A stretch of DNA of 64,000 nt, from the NCBI RefSeq assembly GCF_026745355.1, contig NC_079204.1, positions 52,094,209-52,158,208 of the forward strand, given 5' to 3'. The notes below the pieces were generated by a model, which did not search any database, was not told where the DNA came from, and worked only from the letters and a program-made list of their open reading frames with translations. Position 1 is the stretch's first letter, and each line of letters starts with the position of its first letter. Both the position numbers and the translations under genes were made by a program. The DNA comes from Beta vulgaris subsp. vulgaris. Taxonomy: Eukaryota > Streptophyta > Magnoliopsida > Caryophyllales > Amaranthaceae. This document shows positions 43,233-55,844 of this stretch, in pieces.

Positions 43233-46200
43233 TCATGCTCGGCCTTTCCATCTGCTGCTGGGTGCAGGATGTGAACCAACTGTCTCGAAAGCCTGAACCA
43301 GCAATGAAACTCGTTGCTTCTTTGCAGGAGCAAGGTTTCCAATAACTTTCTGAAGTGCATTATCAAGCATCGCTTCCTCCCAGCTTTGCTTATCATTGGG
43401 TGAAACTTGACGTAATGAAGGAATGCCTTCTGCTGAGTGAGATGTCTGAGAAAGGTCTTGTTCATGCACTGGTTTGAGTTTTCGCATTTTTTTCATTGCC
43501 TTGACGAACCTCTTACACAGAATGACTTTGGAAAGCGTGCTGTAGTTGTTGGGGAGTTTTTCTTTTGATGATGTTATATCTTCATCTGGAGTTGCTACAG
43601 TATCAATATGAAGCGATGTTGCAAATCCAGCGCTCTGTGCTGCAGCAGATGAGGGCTCTTCTCCATTATTTGGACTGTATACTTCTTGCTCTGAAGTTGT
43701 GCTACTGGTCATTGATTCTGTATCAGAAATCTGGTCCTGGAAAAGTAGCATTTCTTCTACTGCTGTCTCTACCAGCTTAATTGCTTCATTTTCTTGAAAC
43801 TCAAAACTTGTTGGAGTTTGAACACCCATATCCCTGCAACTTTTGCCTCTAGAAGAAAGCTGAGAAGAATCATCTATTTTCCTTTCTGACATTTTAGTGC
43901 TGTCTCCCTGTGCATGTACATCAATTTCACTTGTTTTTGGGGCTTCATTTTCATCCAACATATCAGTTGCGACATGCTGCAGTATTAGGCCCCACAGGCT
44001 GATAGATTTTTCCAAAGATCTACTTGTTTGTAAATGGTTATTCCATTCATCTTCCAAGTTTTCAGATTGTGGAGACTTCTTTGCAGATTTTGAGGCTATT
44101 TCAGTAACCTCAATCAAGTGTTCACCAATTAAAGTTTTCTTCTTGAGCTGAATGCATGGTTCTTCTCTAAAATCTGTTCTTTCCTCCAGTGAAACAGCTG
44201 GTGCATTTGCACCATTAATTTCTGTTGGGTCCTTACAGTTATCTGGGAGAGTTGTGATTGCATCAGATGTTGCTGCAATATTACTGCAAGGGCCACCACT
44301 TCTCCAGGTTCCTCCATTCGGCGCATATTCTTTAGTTAAGCTAGGACTTCCCTTTTTGCAGACTTCTTGCGGAACTCTTTCTGTGACAACTTCATTGCTG
44401 GAAGTTGTTAATTTATCTAGCTTGAGGTCAAAACCACCAGGAAGTTCTGAATCCTGCGATGATAATGCATCCTCCTTTTTCTTTGTTTCCCCTTCTGTGG
44501 AAATAGTATCAGAAAATTTTGTTTCAGGGCAGTAGAGTTCTTTCCCCCTTTCTTCAACATTTGGATTGACTTTTTCAAAGGCTTTAACCAACAAGGACAC
44601 TCTTCTTTGTTGTACAGGAGCCAGCTCAGAAATAACTTTTTGCAACACATTATCAAGCATCCATTCATCCATCCCTTTTTTCTCACCCATAGCACGAGTC
44701 ATCAGATGAGCCTTTCCCGTTTCTGAATCAGAATTTGAGGGTAGACCAAATTGCTTTTGCGGGTAGGACTTCCGTGTCTTTTCCATCGCCTTGATGAATT
44801 TTTTGCAAATAATAAATTTCCTCAGCTTGCTGAATCCCCTGGATAGGTTTTTCTTAGGCTTTTCCTCTATTGACACGCTTTGACCTTCTTCTGAAGCAGC
44901 TGTTCTATTGTTAGAAGTTGATTCATTTTGAAGGTCTTGTGGCGCATTAAGGATATCATTGATGGCTTCTCTTACCAGTTTGATGGCGTCACTCTCAGTA
45001 AGTTCACTTGTTATGCTGCTTGCATCACTATCATCAGTCTCTGCATCAGAAATTATCTCAGACGATGCGCTACCCTTGTTCTTTTGGTCCTCACTGGTCA
45101 GTTCTTCACTCACTTTGCTCCCAGCTTCTGCAACACTGACAGATTCAACATGTTGATAAATCAAGTGCCACATACTAGTATTCTTCTGTTTGTCACAAAA
45201 GATTCCTTCAGTTATGTTAGCCTCGTCATCCTGCTCAGGATCCTTAGTATGTTGAAATGTTTCATGCACGGAATGGGCATCAATCTCCTCCTTTCCCACT
45301 ATTGATCTGCTAAACGGGTCACTAACTGGAGAACCTGCAAAAGCCATAGTATGAACAAATGGGACTTTATGCCACTGTCTAGCATGTTGCTATCGACTAT
45401 CGTATATAAGGACTGTAGAACATAGAAGTAGATATTATTAACAGCTAACTAGCTAAGTAAGTACCTTTTATGCTAGTTCGTTGGTGATTGTGACAATTGG
45501 AGTCATCTGAATCAAGAATCTTGTGGGATAAATCTGTCCTGAGGTCTAAGAACTTTATGCTATGATCTTTCTGCACACTTTTTCCTGATGTAGAACCTTT
45601 ACCAAGCATATTCAGTCTATCATTAAGCATTGGAGATGTTGGTCCATCAAGCTTAGACTCAAGAAGTTCCTTATTGTCTGTTGAGATTTCTGACTCAATA
45701 GCAGGGTCCCACTCTAATTTCGTTTGATTTTCAATGCCTTTTCTCGCTGGTTTGACTATTTCAAATGCTTCTACAAGTAGTGCCACTTTTTTCTGTTGAT
45801 CAGGAGCCAGGTTAGCAATAACCTTTCGAAGCGCGTAATCAAGCATCCATTCTTCTTCATTTTTCCTCTCATTGATGCTTAAATGCCTGAGATAAACTCT
45901 TTCTTTCTCAGTGGCCATCTCTGCAGACAAATGTCGTACTTTTCGTGGGCTGATCTTTCTAAGTCTTTCCATTGCCTTGATGAATTTGGCAGTTGCAATG
46001 GCTTTTTTCAGCTTCCTAAAGCTCTTTGACATTTCCTTCGGGGCTTCAATTGCTTCAATTTGTTCTGCTTGCTGTTGGAGTGGGCCACTTGTGCTTTCTA
46101 CGCTATGCAGCTTTTCTTTTGGCTCTGATATACTATGCTTATCCACTCTCTTTTCCCCAGAAATTTCTTGTCTAGAAGCTAGAGCCGTTGAGTAACAAAA

Positions 46201-49200
46201 TTCTCTAGCATCATCAGCAGCTCCGCAATGGTCTTGAAGGGACTTTTGTTCAGATTTTTGCTCATGGCTTTGCAGAATTGCATTAATTGCTTCCTTTACC
46301 AGATATATGGCAGCCGACTGATCAAAATCTGCATTTTGGTTATCTTCACCTTCGTCAGACTTCTTTAATTGAGGAGTCAGGGTTGTTGATTCTGGATCAT
46401 TTATTGCCTGGCATGTGTCTGCTTCATCACCTTGTTCCTCTCCATTCACTCCATGTACTTCCTGCTTTCCAGCTGTTGATGCTTCATTTGGGTTAACATG
46501 TTGATAGATCAGGTGCCACATGTTTTTGTACTTCTGTTTGTCAGTGAGGATAGTGGCAATATCACTATCGACCTCGGAATTGCCAGTTGATAATGAGGAA
46601 GAAAATTCAGTACTTCTCCCAGTCTCTTCATTTTCAGTACTTGGTTCTTCAAGTTTGACAGCCACAGAAGCTAATCTTGAATCATTGTCAAACAACTCCA
46701 GAGTTGAATCTGATATTGCAATTTCATCAGTCTCCGGCATAATTACGTCATCTAGAATATCATTGCATAGATTAAACAATTGTTGTGATCAGAATAGCAA
46801 TAATTGAAGGTGCAGCAAGTTTGTTATCTTTCATAATTGGTTTTTCTAGTGCCTTACCAACAGAAATGAATTTACAGTTACCTGCTGAGCTTGCCTGTTG
46901 GTCATGATGTTCCCCTGGATATCTTTCTAGAGATGTATCTCTGGTGGGTAGTTGGATGCCATCATCTTTCTTTTGAAGAACTTGTTCAATAGATATGGAT
47001 CTTTGCTGCTGAGATTCAAGATAGCATTTGTTCGCTTCATTTGGGGGTGTGGCTAATCCAATGCGGTCAGCGGCTTCACCTTTTAAAGGATAACATTTAA
47101 TGCTCTTCTCTTTCTGGTCAGGGTGCAGTGTTTCAAATGCTTCTGCAAGTAGTGCGACTCTTCTCTGATGTTCCGGAGCCATCTTGGATATCACCTGTCT
47201 AAGTGCATAATCGAGCATCCATTCTTCATCATTTTTCCTTCCAACCATGCTTCGATGCCTCAGATAAACTCTTTCTGCCTCCGAGGTTGAGTCTGAACAT
47301 TGATTTTGTGATTTATGCAGACTGCTCTTTTTCGTCAGCCTCTCCATTGCTTTGATGAATCTGGTAGTTGCAATTGCTTTTTTCAGCTTGCTTAAGCTCT
47401 TGGACATCTTTCTCTGAGGAGCCTTCAGTTCATCACATTCCACTTGCCCTTGGACTGGTAAACTTGTATCCTCTACATAATGCAGCTTATCTTCTGGGTC
47501 TGAGTAGGTATGCTTTTCCTCACTCTTAGTGGAATTATCTTCTGTGCAAGATAAAGGAGCAGAAATGTAATAATCTCTAGTGTTGTCAGTACGTCTGTGA
47601 TGATCTTGAGAGGACTGTAAATGAGTTGGCTGCTCATAACGCATTAGAATTGCGCTAAGGGCATCTTTTACTAGCTTTATGGCAGCTGATTGGTCAAGTT
47701 CAGGCTTTTCACTAGCTGCACTTTGGATATCATTATCTTCCCTTTGATCCATGCTGTAAATATCTGGAGTTGATGCCATGTCATTCGTTTCCTGACAGTT
47801 GTTTGTATCACAACCATCTTCTTCTTCATTGAATCCATCGGCTCGCTGCTGCTCATTGATGGATGCTTCATTTGATGCAACCTGCTGGTAAATCAGGTTC
47901 CACATACCGGTATACCTCTGTTTATTAAAGAAAATACTGGTCATATCACCAACCAGGCTGACTTCAGAATCCCTGTTAGAAGATTGGGATGGAACCTTGA
48001 GAGTGTTCCTAGGTTTTTTATCACCCATACCCTTATCACCGAATGATATATTATTAACACAAGCTGCCTTTGAACTCTTCTCAGGTAACACCAAAGTAGA
48101 CTCTGAACTGTTGGTCTCATCCGATTCTTGCAGAATTTTGTCATCTGGAGGAAATTGGACAAGTTTAAAATTTCAGAATTCAGTTGTTTGTATGATGTAG
48201 CATGTTTATATCCTCTGATTGCAATACAAATTAAAGAAAAACTAATTTAAATACCTGTTGTGCTCGCCTGATATTCATTATCTTCTTTTGCACATTTTTC
48301 CACAGGAACAACCTGTTCATTAGATGATAATACATCTTGCTCAAATTCCACAAATTGTTTCGTTTCTCCGTACATGGGGGTAGACACACTTTTCACAAGA
48401 TAATTCCTGTTGCTCTTCTCTTCCATCTCTGGAGTGACTGTTTCAAATGCTTCAACAAGTTGTGCTACTCTTCTTTGCTGATCAGGATCCAGCTTAGAAA
48501 TTACTTGTCTAAGCGCATTATCAAGCATCCATTCTTCAGTATTTTTTCTTTCGTTCATGCTTAAATGTCTTAGATGTACTCTCTCATTCTCTGAGGCTTT
48601 TTCTGGAGATAAATATTGTGGTTTGCGTGGGTTTATCTTTTTCAGTCTTTCCATTGCCTTGATGAATTTAGCAGTCACAAACATTTTTCTGAGTTTGCTG
48701 AGGCTCTTGGACATTTGTCGTCCTGACATCTCTCTCCCATTTGGTTCATCTTTCTGCAGTAATCTGTTGCCTATTTGCTTCATTCTGTTTTGGTTTTCTG
48801 TCAATTCCAATTTCATCTCTTGGCCTCCTATATCACCACCTTCACTGAATGTTTCTTCTTTGGAGGTTGGAGGAGTTAAGATATGCTCATCGACAGAACT
48901 ATTAGCCATTTCTTGGACTGGATTTGACTGCTGATCTGCATCAAGCTGTAAAATTGCATTAAGTGCTTCTTGAACCAACTTAACAGCTGCACTCTGATTC
49001 AATTCAAGCTTCTCTATCGCTGCAACTTGGTCGTCCCCTTCTTCATTGAAATTGTTGTTGTGTTTACTCTGTTTAACATCCAAGTTATCCATCTCATGGT
49101 TAGCGTTTCCATCTGCAACTTCTTTTTCATCTGCTCGTTTGACTCCCTGGGCTTCGTTCATTGATGCTTCACTCGAAATAAGTTGCTGATGGATCAACTG

Positions 49201-51315
49201 CCACATGCTTGTATACTTCTGTTTGTCGGAGAGATAATTGATCAGATTATCACCTAGACTAACTGCAGAGTCTCTGCTTGCAAAATGTAAATGATCCCCA
49301 GAGAGATTCTGAAGCTCTTCTTCTGCTATACTTGGTTGAAGTGACTTATGAATAGACCCTGATTCTGGACCATTCATGTCAGGTAATTCTAAAGGCAAAC
49401 TTATAGCTGCAATGTTGCTATTCTGCTGCTGAGTTTTATCATCTAGGTCAACATTACAACCTCTGGAGGTCTCATATATTTCCTGCTCACCATCATTCAA
49501 TGTGGATTTTTCCTAACACAAGATAAAATAAAACTTTTAATACAGAATCATGTTCTCCTTTGTGATGTGTCTTCAGATTGGGAACCAGATCTTACATGTT
49601 TTGTCATGGAGTAATAAACTTCGTTCAAGACAAATTACTTTTTGTTTAGAGTGTATCTAAACCTTATATAGAATTAAGATATTAGCTGATTCTTACCTCA
49701 GGTCCTGATGTCTCACTGAGTGTTTCTGATAGTTTCCCTTCATAGTCCCCAACACTGACTTGGTCATATGTCGAACCATTTAAGGCTTCTGCATCATTGC
49801 TCAGGGCTCCTTCAGCAGCCCACTTTCTTCTGGGTTTGGCATAGATTTTAACGAGAAAGTCTATTCCGTCATCTTCTGCTTCCGCAGCATTTTCTGTTGT
49901 TTCATTCTCGACTTCTCCTGATGCATAACTTTCAGCAGAGACTATTTGTGTTGATTGATCCATTCCAGTGGCACTTGCGTAATGTTCCATTTCGTCTTTG
50001 AAGTGGCTCTCCAGCTGCTCACGTTTTTGGTTACCGAGCAGTTTCCTTTTCACAGAGATGAATTCTTTTAGAGGTTGAGAAGGGGCTTGGTTGCGGCGAC
50101 CATGAATTGAACAATAACTGTACGGGCAAACATGAAAAGATGATGTTCCCTCCAATTCACCTCCCCTTGAATGAAGTTGAATGTCATGATCCGGGAATGC
50201 AGTTCTCTTTAGAGCGGATGAACAGGTGGCACGAGCAACACCTGTTCTTGACAGTGGAGTAACTTGTGGTCTTTTCCTTACTTTACTCCTTTTAGGTCTC
50301 AGGCTTGGAATCTTTGCTAGGATTCTTAGAGGCCTCAAACTAGATGTTCTTGTCAAACCTTTCGCAGAATTCTGGCAAAAAGAACTAAAGTTCAGTTCAG
50401 TTCATGACAGCAAAATGTTTCCCTAAACACATGTTTTATTTTATTTTTTTTCCCCACTTTTTTCTAAGAATTAATATCTAACATTCTGAAAAACAGAATT
50501 ATACATGAAAGATGAAAATGAACCTTTCTTGTTTCTTGAGAACTGCTGCCTTTCATGTCGTATGGTTCTGCATCACTAGACATAAGCTCTATTTCTCTGC
50601 CACTGAGTCTGGAATGTGGTCTCTGCTTTGTTCTTGATGATCTTATGCTCTTGTATCTCATCAACTTTCTTGATCTTGATCGCTCTAAGTTTCCCTTTTG
50701 TTTCGCTCTAGACGGGACCATGCTATCTTGGAAATCTGAACCACTTACATTCGGGATTTCTGAATCAATGTCTATTCCCCCACCAATGATATCAGCATTG
50801 TCCTGAAATTCAAGCATTTCATGGTGGTTGATGCCAACATCTGGAAACTGAGAATATCTAGCCCGAATTTTCATTGATTTTCTACTAGACAACTTCTTTG
50901 AATGCTTTAAACTAGGCACCCTCTTTATACATTTCTCTGATTTGACTTTAACTGAAATATCTACACCTCCAGAATCAGAGCATTCTTGCACTGAGACAAG
51001 TTTATTCAATTTCAAGGTGGACTTTACTGATGAAGTTCTGCTGTCACAGCTGCTTACAGAATTTGCTTGCAATGACCCTTTTCTGGCACTGCTAGTTGTA
51101 GCTTTCATGTAGTTGGGTGATGATGTCCCTGAAATGGCAGTAGACGATGATTCCGATACAACGCTACGATTAACCCGAGTTTTTTCTCTCCTCATTGATA
51201 ATCTCAATCTATCCAGGTTTGCAACCTTAACAGACCTCACTTTCTTCAGTTTCTTTCTTGGTTCTGTCCCTTTTTCTCTGTATGTTTCTTGTGTTGAGAA
51301 TGTTATATTGGCCAT
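43233..51315 (-). CDS. PICBP: Giant multi-module calmodulin-binding protein, PICBP family
   Basis: Six exons with GT-AG introns, read on the minus strand: 51315-50524, 50371-49697, 49512-48255, 48144-46882, 46751-45465, 45334-43233. Together 7377 bases and about 2458 residues, with the frame kept through all five junctions. The start is ATG at 51315 (MANITFSTQETYREKG). Exon 1 is basic and Ser-rich. Exon 2 has TRTSSLRPLRILAKIPSLRP and GTSSFHVCPYSYCSIHG, hallmarks of the plant calmodulin-binding family of Arabidopsis PICBP (At5g04020). Exons 3-6 carry five modules, each with W.LIYQHV, an AIKLV.EA..AIL helix, a basic helix like LKKAIATAKFIKAMERLRK, and a helix like EEWMLDYALRKVIANLAP ending VEAFE. 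The basic helix is the expected Ca2+/calmodulin site. Arabidopsis PICBP is reported with four such sites; here there are five. Its role is probably calcium signalling in defence, by homology only. Confidence 0.9.
43270..49220 (-). repeat. Five coding repeats (calmodulin-binding modules)
   Basis: Positions of the basic helix: about 48720-48640 (module 1, exon 3), 47410-47320 (2, exon 4), 46030-45945 (3, exon 5), 44860-44780 (4, exon 6) and 43550-43480 (5, exon 6). Exons 4 and 5 start and end in phase 1 and have almost the same length (1263 and 1287 bases), so each is a symmetric cassette that can be duplicated without a frameshift. Exon 6 holds two modules without an intron between them. Confidence 0.85.
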
Positions 51316-51934
51316 TTTTTTTGCATATGGGAATATCGTGGTTAATGGAATCTGATGTGATGTCCAACTTTTCTTTGTTTCTAACTTTTTTTGGTACAAT
51401 ATATTGGATTCTTTTCATAAAAGAGGTGAAATCTAGTATGGGTGTGAATTTGATTTTTGGGAGTTGATTTAGTTGCTTCTTTTTGGAGGTGATCTCCCTT
51501 TAATTGGTGGGCAAAAGTGATTTCATGGATTGGTCTAATTTGGACACAAATAATAAACGGCTATTAAAGATGAGTAGGTTGAAAAGATTTGATTAATTTG
51601 GGTGACTAATTATTATTTTTCATCAGATGTTTTGTTAATCAAATGGGTTGGTGTCACTGGCCATGGGAAGATGATGGTTGTAATTTGTAAAGTAATATAA
51701 ATGAGGCATTGACTTGTACAGAGAAGGGCGGTATTGAGTAATTGACTGGGCCTGCTTTGCCGGCTTGACCTGTATAAATGTATCAGTAGACTTCACCTCT
51801 TTGGTGCTCATTCTTTTGAAAATGAGGTTTCTATTGTTTTATGCAGTACTATTCTCTTACTTCCTTTTCATTATCCTCTGGAACAAACATTTTAAGGGAG
51901 GAGGATTTTCTTTTCGAGTTATTTTACTTTTTTG
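51316..51934 (-). promoter_or_regulatory. Upstream region of the PICBP-like gene
   Basis: No other gene. It should contain the promoter and 5' untranslated region of the minus-strand gene. I cannot point to a confident TATA box. Confidence 0.3.
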
Positions 51935-52250
51935 GTGCTCGTTTGGTATACATGGGAATTTAATTCCCGTAGGAAGTTTCATTTCTTAGGAAATTACTTC
52001 CCTTATGGAATTCCTTGGAAATGCCTCAAATTTGTTTGGTTGACATCAAATAATTTGTAATTCTCATGAATTTTGATTGACCAAGGGGTACTGGGTAATT
52101 AAATTTCCAAATTTTCTAGGAATTTCAATTTTCTAAGGAATTTCGATTGCACCCATATTCTCAGCTTCCTGTCAAGCAAATAACTTTCCAAATGAGAAAA
52201 TTATAGGAATTTTCATTGCCTACATAAATTTCTATCAACTAAACGAGCAC
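51935..52250. mobile_element. MITE with GTGCTCGTTTGGT ends
   Basis: GTGCTCGTTTGGTATACATG at the left and the complement of TATCAACTAAACGAGCAC at the right, with TTG on both sides as a possible 3-bp duplication. The interior has repeated GGAATTT phrases in both orientations. Confidence 0.75.
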
Positions 52251-53914
52251 TTGTTTTTTTTTTATCTTTGGTGTTAAATCATTGCTTTTAAAAAATTCTA
52301 CATTGTACCCTTTGACTTGAGGAATTATGCATGGATTAGGTCCTAGATGATCATCAAATAGTATCAACTATCTTTAAAATTGATTTAATTTCTTTTATAC
52401 TCAAAACAAAAAAAATCAAAGTTTTGGACGAAAAAATAAGTCAACGCCGGAAAGTTGACAATTTGGTCGGAAAATTGTAATGTGTTTTTAAGTTGCCAAC
52501 AAAATATTTTAATTGGTCCTTCACAAAAAAAAACCCTATCAAAAATGAATAATTTAGAGAATAATACGTAGAAAACCCCTTGATACTTGTTCTCTGAAAG
52601 CAATCTAGTTACATAGCCAAGTGGGAGTGAGATGGTCAAGACTTGCCCTCTCATTCAACTTTCAAGGAGATTGTTTTCTATATTAAATGTTCATTGTTTC
52701 CTTTTAAGCCAGTATATTAGGTGTAACAAATAACAACTATTAATCATACATAAGCACTTTCTACTTTAGTCTTTGATGATGAACAACATGAGTTGAGATG
52801 ATTTTGTGTGAATGTTTCCCATCTTTATTAACATTTCTTCTATCAACTTGGCTATTTTTTCCTTTTTAAAGTGCTAGTACATATTCTGAGACTTGCAAGT
52901 TGCAATTGTATATGTAACACATGAGTGGGGATGTAGGATTTTCGATGCTGTAAGCCTGTGATACTGAACATATCAGCTTATTTTATGCTAGTTGGAATAA
53001 TTATTTATGTAGTATTTAAAAAAAAAAACAATAAAAATAACTTTGGTGGTGGTTATTGGTTATGATTTTGTAGGAAACTGAAAAGTTGATGAACTTCTAG
53101 ATGTTAGGAGGAAGATTGACTATTATAATATGAGTACATAATAAGACAGTTGACCATTGCCACATAACACTTTTGTATTTACCATAATGATGGGACGGAT
53201 CAAGAAGATGTGGTAGCTTAGAGGAGTATTGTTCCAAATTCAGAGCATTGTCTAGAGTTCGGATTTTTATCCCAATAATATATTGAACATTTAATTCTAG
53301 ACTGTTTAATCTTATACCCAGTCTATGAGCTAGTGTTTCCTATGAACTAGTAACCTAACAAGGATTGATGTTCGGATCTATTATCTTTCTTAAAAAAATG
53401 ACGCCAGGATGTGATATTCCTAAGGTACTAATTACGCACCATTATATGCATATATATGCTGGCCGTCTCCAATATGATTATCTAAATGATAACGTATGTT
53501 TATCCTTTATACAATATGCATATTCAAATAAGATTATGTTGTGCACTACTGCACTTCACATGCAGAAGGAATTAGTACAACGTATTCTATTACACATGAT
53601 TTTTGTTGTATTATCCGGATGACGACGGTAAAACGCGTTTAGACTTGAGTCACAGGCCCACAGCCCAGAGTGGGCCCATTTGATTGGATCACCGACTATT
53701 AGAGGTGAACATGTGCCATGTGGAACCCCAATTCCATCATCTCATCCACCCAAATAAAGATAAAGGAGGTTCCTCAGATCTCAAATTCTCAATCATCTTC
53801 ATCTCAATTCTCATGTGTAGTATTGTCATGGTGGTTAGTAGCTTCGTAGGTGGTTGGCAACGTTGTTGTTATAATTTGTGGGTTTGCATCACGTGGGGTA
53901 GAACGAGAAATATA
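52251..53914. other. Gene-free stretch
   Basis: Open frames (52385-52654 minus, 53365-53622 plus) have no recognisable domain. Near 53640-53760 a less AT-rich patch (CACAGCCCAGAGTGGGCCCA, ACATGTGCCATGTGG) resembles a plant promoter or a transposon scar. I cannot decide. Confidence 0.4.
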
Positions 53915-54172
53915 CTTCCTCCGTTTAGAAATAGTTGCACCATTTCTACTTTTCACGCATGCCGATGTATGATTTCAACCATTAATATCTTTAATTATCA
54001 ATAAGTAAAAATTATAAAAAGTTTATATTAAAAAATTTACATCGAGACAAATCTAACAAGACCCTACATGAGTATGTTTTTCCTAAGATATGAATCACCA
54101 AAGACAATCTAAGTGTAAGATGTGAATAGTGCACAAAATAGAAATGGTGCAATTATTTCTAAACGGAGGAAG
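53915..54172. mobile_element. Stowaway MITE
   Basis: 258 bp between TA dinucleotides. The ends CTTCCTCCGTTTAGAAATAG and their complement are nearly perfect. Confidence 0.92.
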
Positions 54173-54495
54173 TATTTTAGAGGAGATTAAAAATATAAGT
54201 TGTATTTTTAAAGGAGGTCAATATAAAAATTAACTTATTTTATTTACAAAATTTACATTTTCAACCTTAATTTATAGAAAAGTTCAGGAGTTAGGCTGAA
54301 ATCGGGGCTTCCATTGACTCCATGAAGTTCTGCCACTGGCATCACAGTGATAGGCTTACAAGCTCACCCGACTATTTATGCTCCCTATAAATCAAAATTA
54401 TTGAGTTCAATCCTAAAAAATATTCTTTATTTTGGAGTGATATTGTCCTTCGACTCATTTTACTTGCTAAAGTTTCCTTTTCTGCTATAGAAATA
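54173..54495. other. Gene-free stretch
   Basis: Nothing recognised except a phrase (CGGGGCTTCCATTGACTCCA, near 54304) that looks like old transposon sequence. Confidence 0.35.
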
Positions 54496-54831
54496 ATCCC
54501 TCGGTCTCATAAAATAGTGCTTGCATTTCATTTTGGGTGTTCTGAAATGTTATTCTTGTTTCTATTCTTTAATTTCACAATTTCCCTTGATTTGCCTAAA
54601 ATCCATGCAATCATCATTTATTTGCTCCTTGAAGTAGTGTTTTTTCTTTGTTTATTGAACCTAAGGGTTGGATTAGTCATATATTTAATGTTCTTTTACT
54701 CATTATTCACCATTCTCTTTCCTAAAATCAGTTTTTTTTTCTACAACATTAATTATTTATCATTCATGTTCCACTTACCTTAATTCTCATAAAAAATGAG
54801 AAATAAGCACTATATTATAGGACGGAGGGAG
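54496..54831. mobile_element. Stowaway-like MITE, older copy
   Basis: Flanked by TA (54494-54495, 54832-54833). Left end ATCCCTCGGTCTCATAAAAT, right end ATTATAGGACGGAGGGAG. The interior shares TTTGCTCCTTGAA and CCTAAAATCA with the element at 2409-2743, so these two are one family. Confidence 0.8.
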
Positions 54832-54901
54832 TAATATAGTAAATGTTGCATGCGGCCACCTTAATTCTTGTGTTGCAACATTGAAACTGGGCATTAGAAA
54901 A

Positions 54902-55340
54902 TGGGTTTTGCTAAATAACGCCCTAGAATTTCCTAGTAACGCCCTAAATACGGTATTTTTATACCGTATTTACATACTTGCATTTCTTTCTCTCTCCTTC
55001 CCTTGACTCACTTCCCTAATATTTTCTCATTTTCAGATTTTCTCCCTTCATTCACTTTCCCTCCCGTCTTCTTCCACTCACCACTAGACACCAGTGCCGT
55101 CGTACAACCACTGCCGCACCACCACCACCGCAGTGCTACCTCCGACACACCACCACCGCCGTACCCCCACCATCACCCTCTCTCTATGTTTTTTTTTTTC
55201 CATTTACTGTAAATTCTTAAAAAAAAATTAAGGGAGGCGTCTACCATGGACGCCCCATCACCGGTGGAGGCGTCCATGGCAGGCGCTTCACCACATTTAT
55301 GGCGTTACTAGGAAATTCTAGGGTGTTGTTTAGCAACCCA
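54902..55340. mobile_element. TIR element with about 40-bp inverted ends
   Basis: The left end TGGGTTTTGCTAAATAACGC continues with CCTAGAATTTCCTAGTAACG; the right end is the complement, with a few changes. Inside are ATACGGTATTTTTATACCGTAT and a CCACCACCG-rich stretch that gives a short proline/histidine-rich frame, not a gene. Possibly Mutator-like; the target duplication is not clear. Confidence 0.7.
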
Positions 55341-55624
55341 GTAAAAAATTGGCATGGTAAAGTTACAATGACGTCTGAAAATTGCCATGTTAGAGGTATA
55401 ATGGTGCCATGTTTGTGTGACATGACACAATACGTAACAGGTTACAATGCGTGTTTATACGTTTTAATAATAGTATTCATATAAAGAGGAGAAATAGAAT
55501 GAAATAAATAGAGGGACGTGATGAGAGACAAAATTTTGATCCAAATTTAGTAATGTTGCAAATATTATTGAACTTTCATAAATGAAAAACGTTGCAGTAG
55601 TAAAGGGCATGGACATAGATGATA
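55341..55624. other. Gene-free stretch
   Basis: No feature recognised. Confidence 0.35.
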
Positions 55625-55840
55625 CTACCTCTGTTCCTAAATAATAGTTACCTTACACTTATACTTTTCACGCATATCAGTACATCCATTTGAGACTTTA
55701 TATCTCTAATTTTGTATTTGTAAAAAAAATAAAAAAAATGATATTCGAAAAGTACATATCGAGACGAATAACACAAGATCCCAATTCCCACATGACTATA
55801 GTTTTTCTTAATCATAAATCACAAATTATAATCAAAGAGA
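55625..55840. mobile_element. Stowaway MITE lacking its right end
   Basis: Starts CTACCTCTGTTCCTAAATAA after TA and keeps the interior (ACACTTATACTTTTCACGCA, GACGAATAACACAAGATCCC) of the full copies. It stops where LINE sequence begins. The missing right end is not found after the LINE, so a deletion accompanied or followed the insertion. Confidence 0.7.
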
Positions 55841-55844
55841 AATG

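Noticed and set aside
44928..45305. Plus-strand frames antisense to the PICBP-like exons (also 44152-44535, 48557-48934)
   Set aside because: They are explained by the codon composition of the real minus-strand exons; Ser/Leu-rich with no recognisable domain.
53684..54004. A 106-codon plus-strand frame with a hydrophobic stretch
   Set aside because: It does not start with ATG and its last third runs into a Stowaway MITE, so it is unlikely to be a conserved gene.
55003..55212. Pro/His-rich 69-codon frame
   Set aside because: It lies inside a TIR element and consists of CCACCACCG-type repeats.
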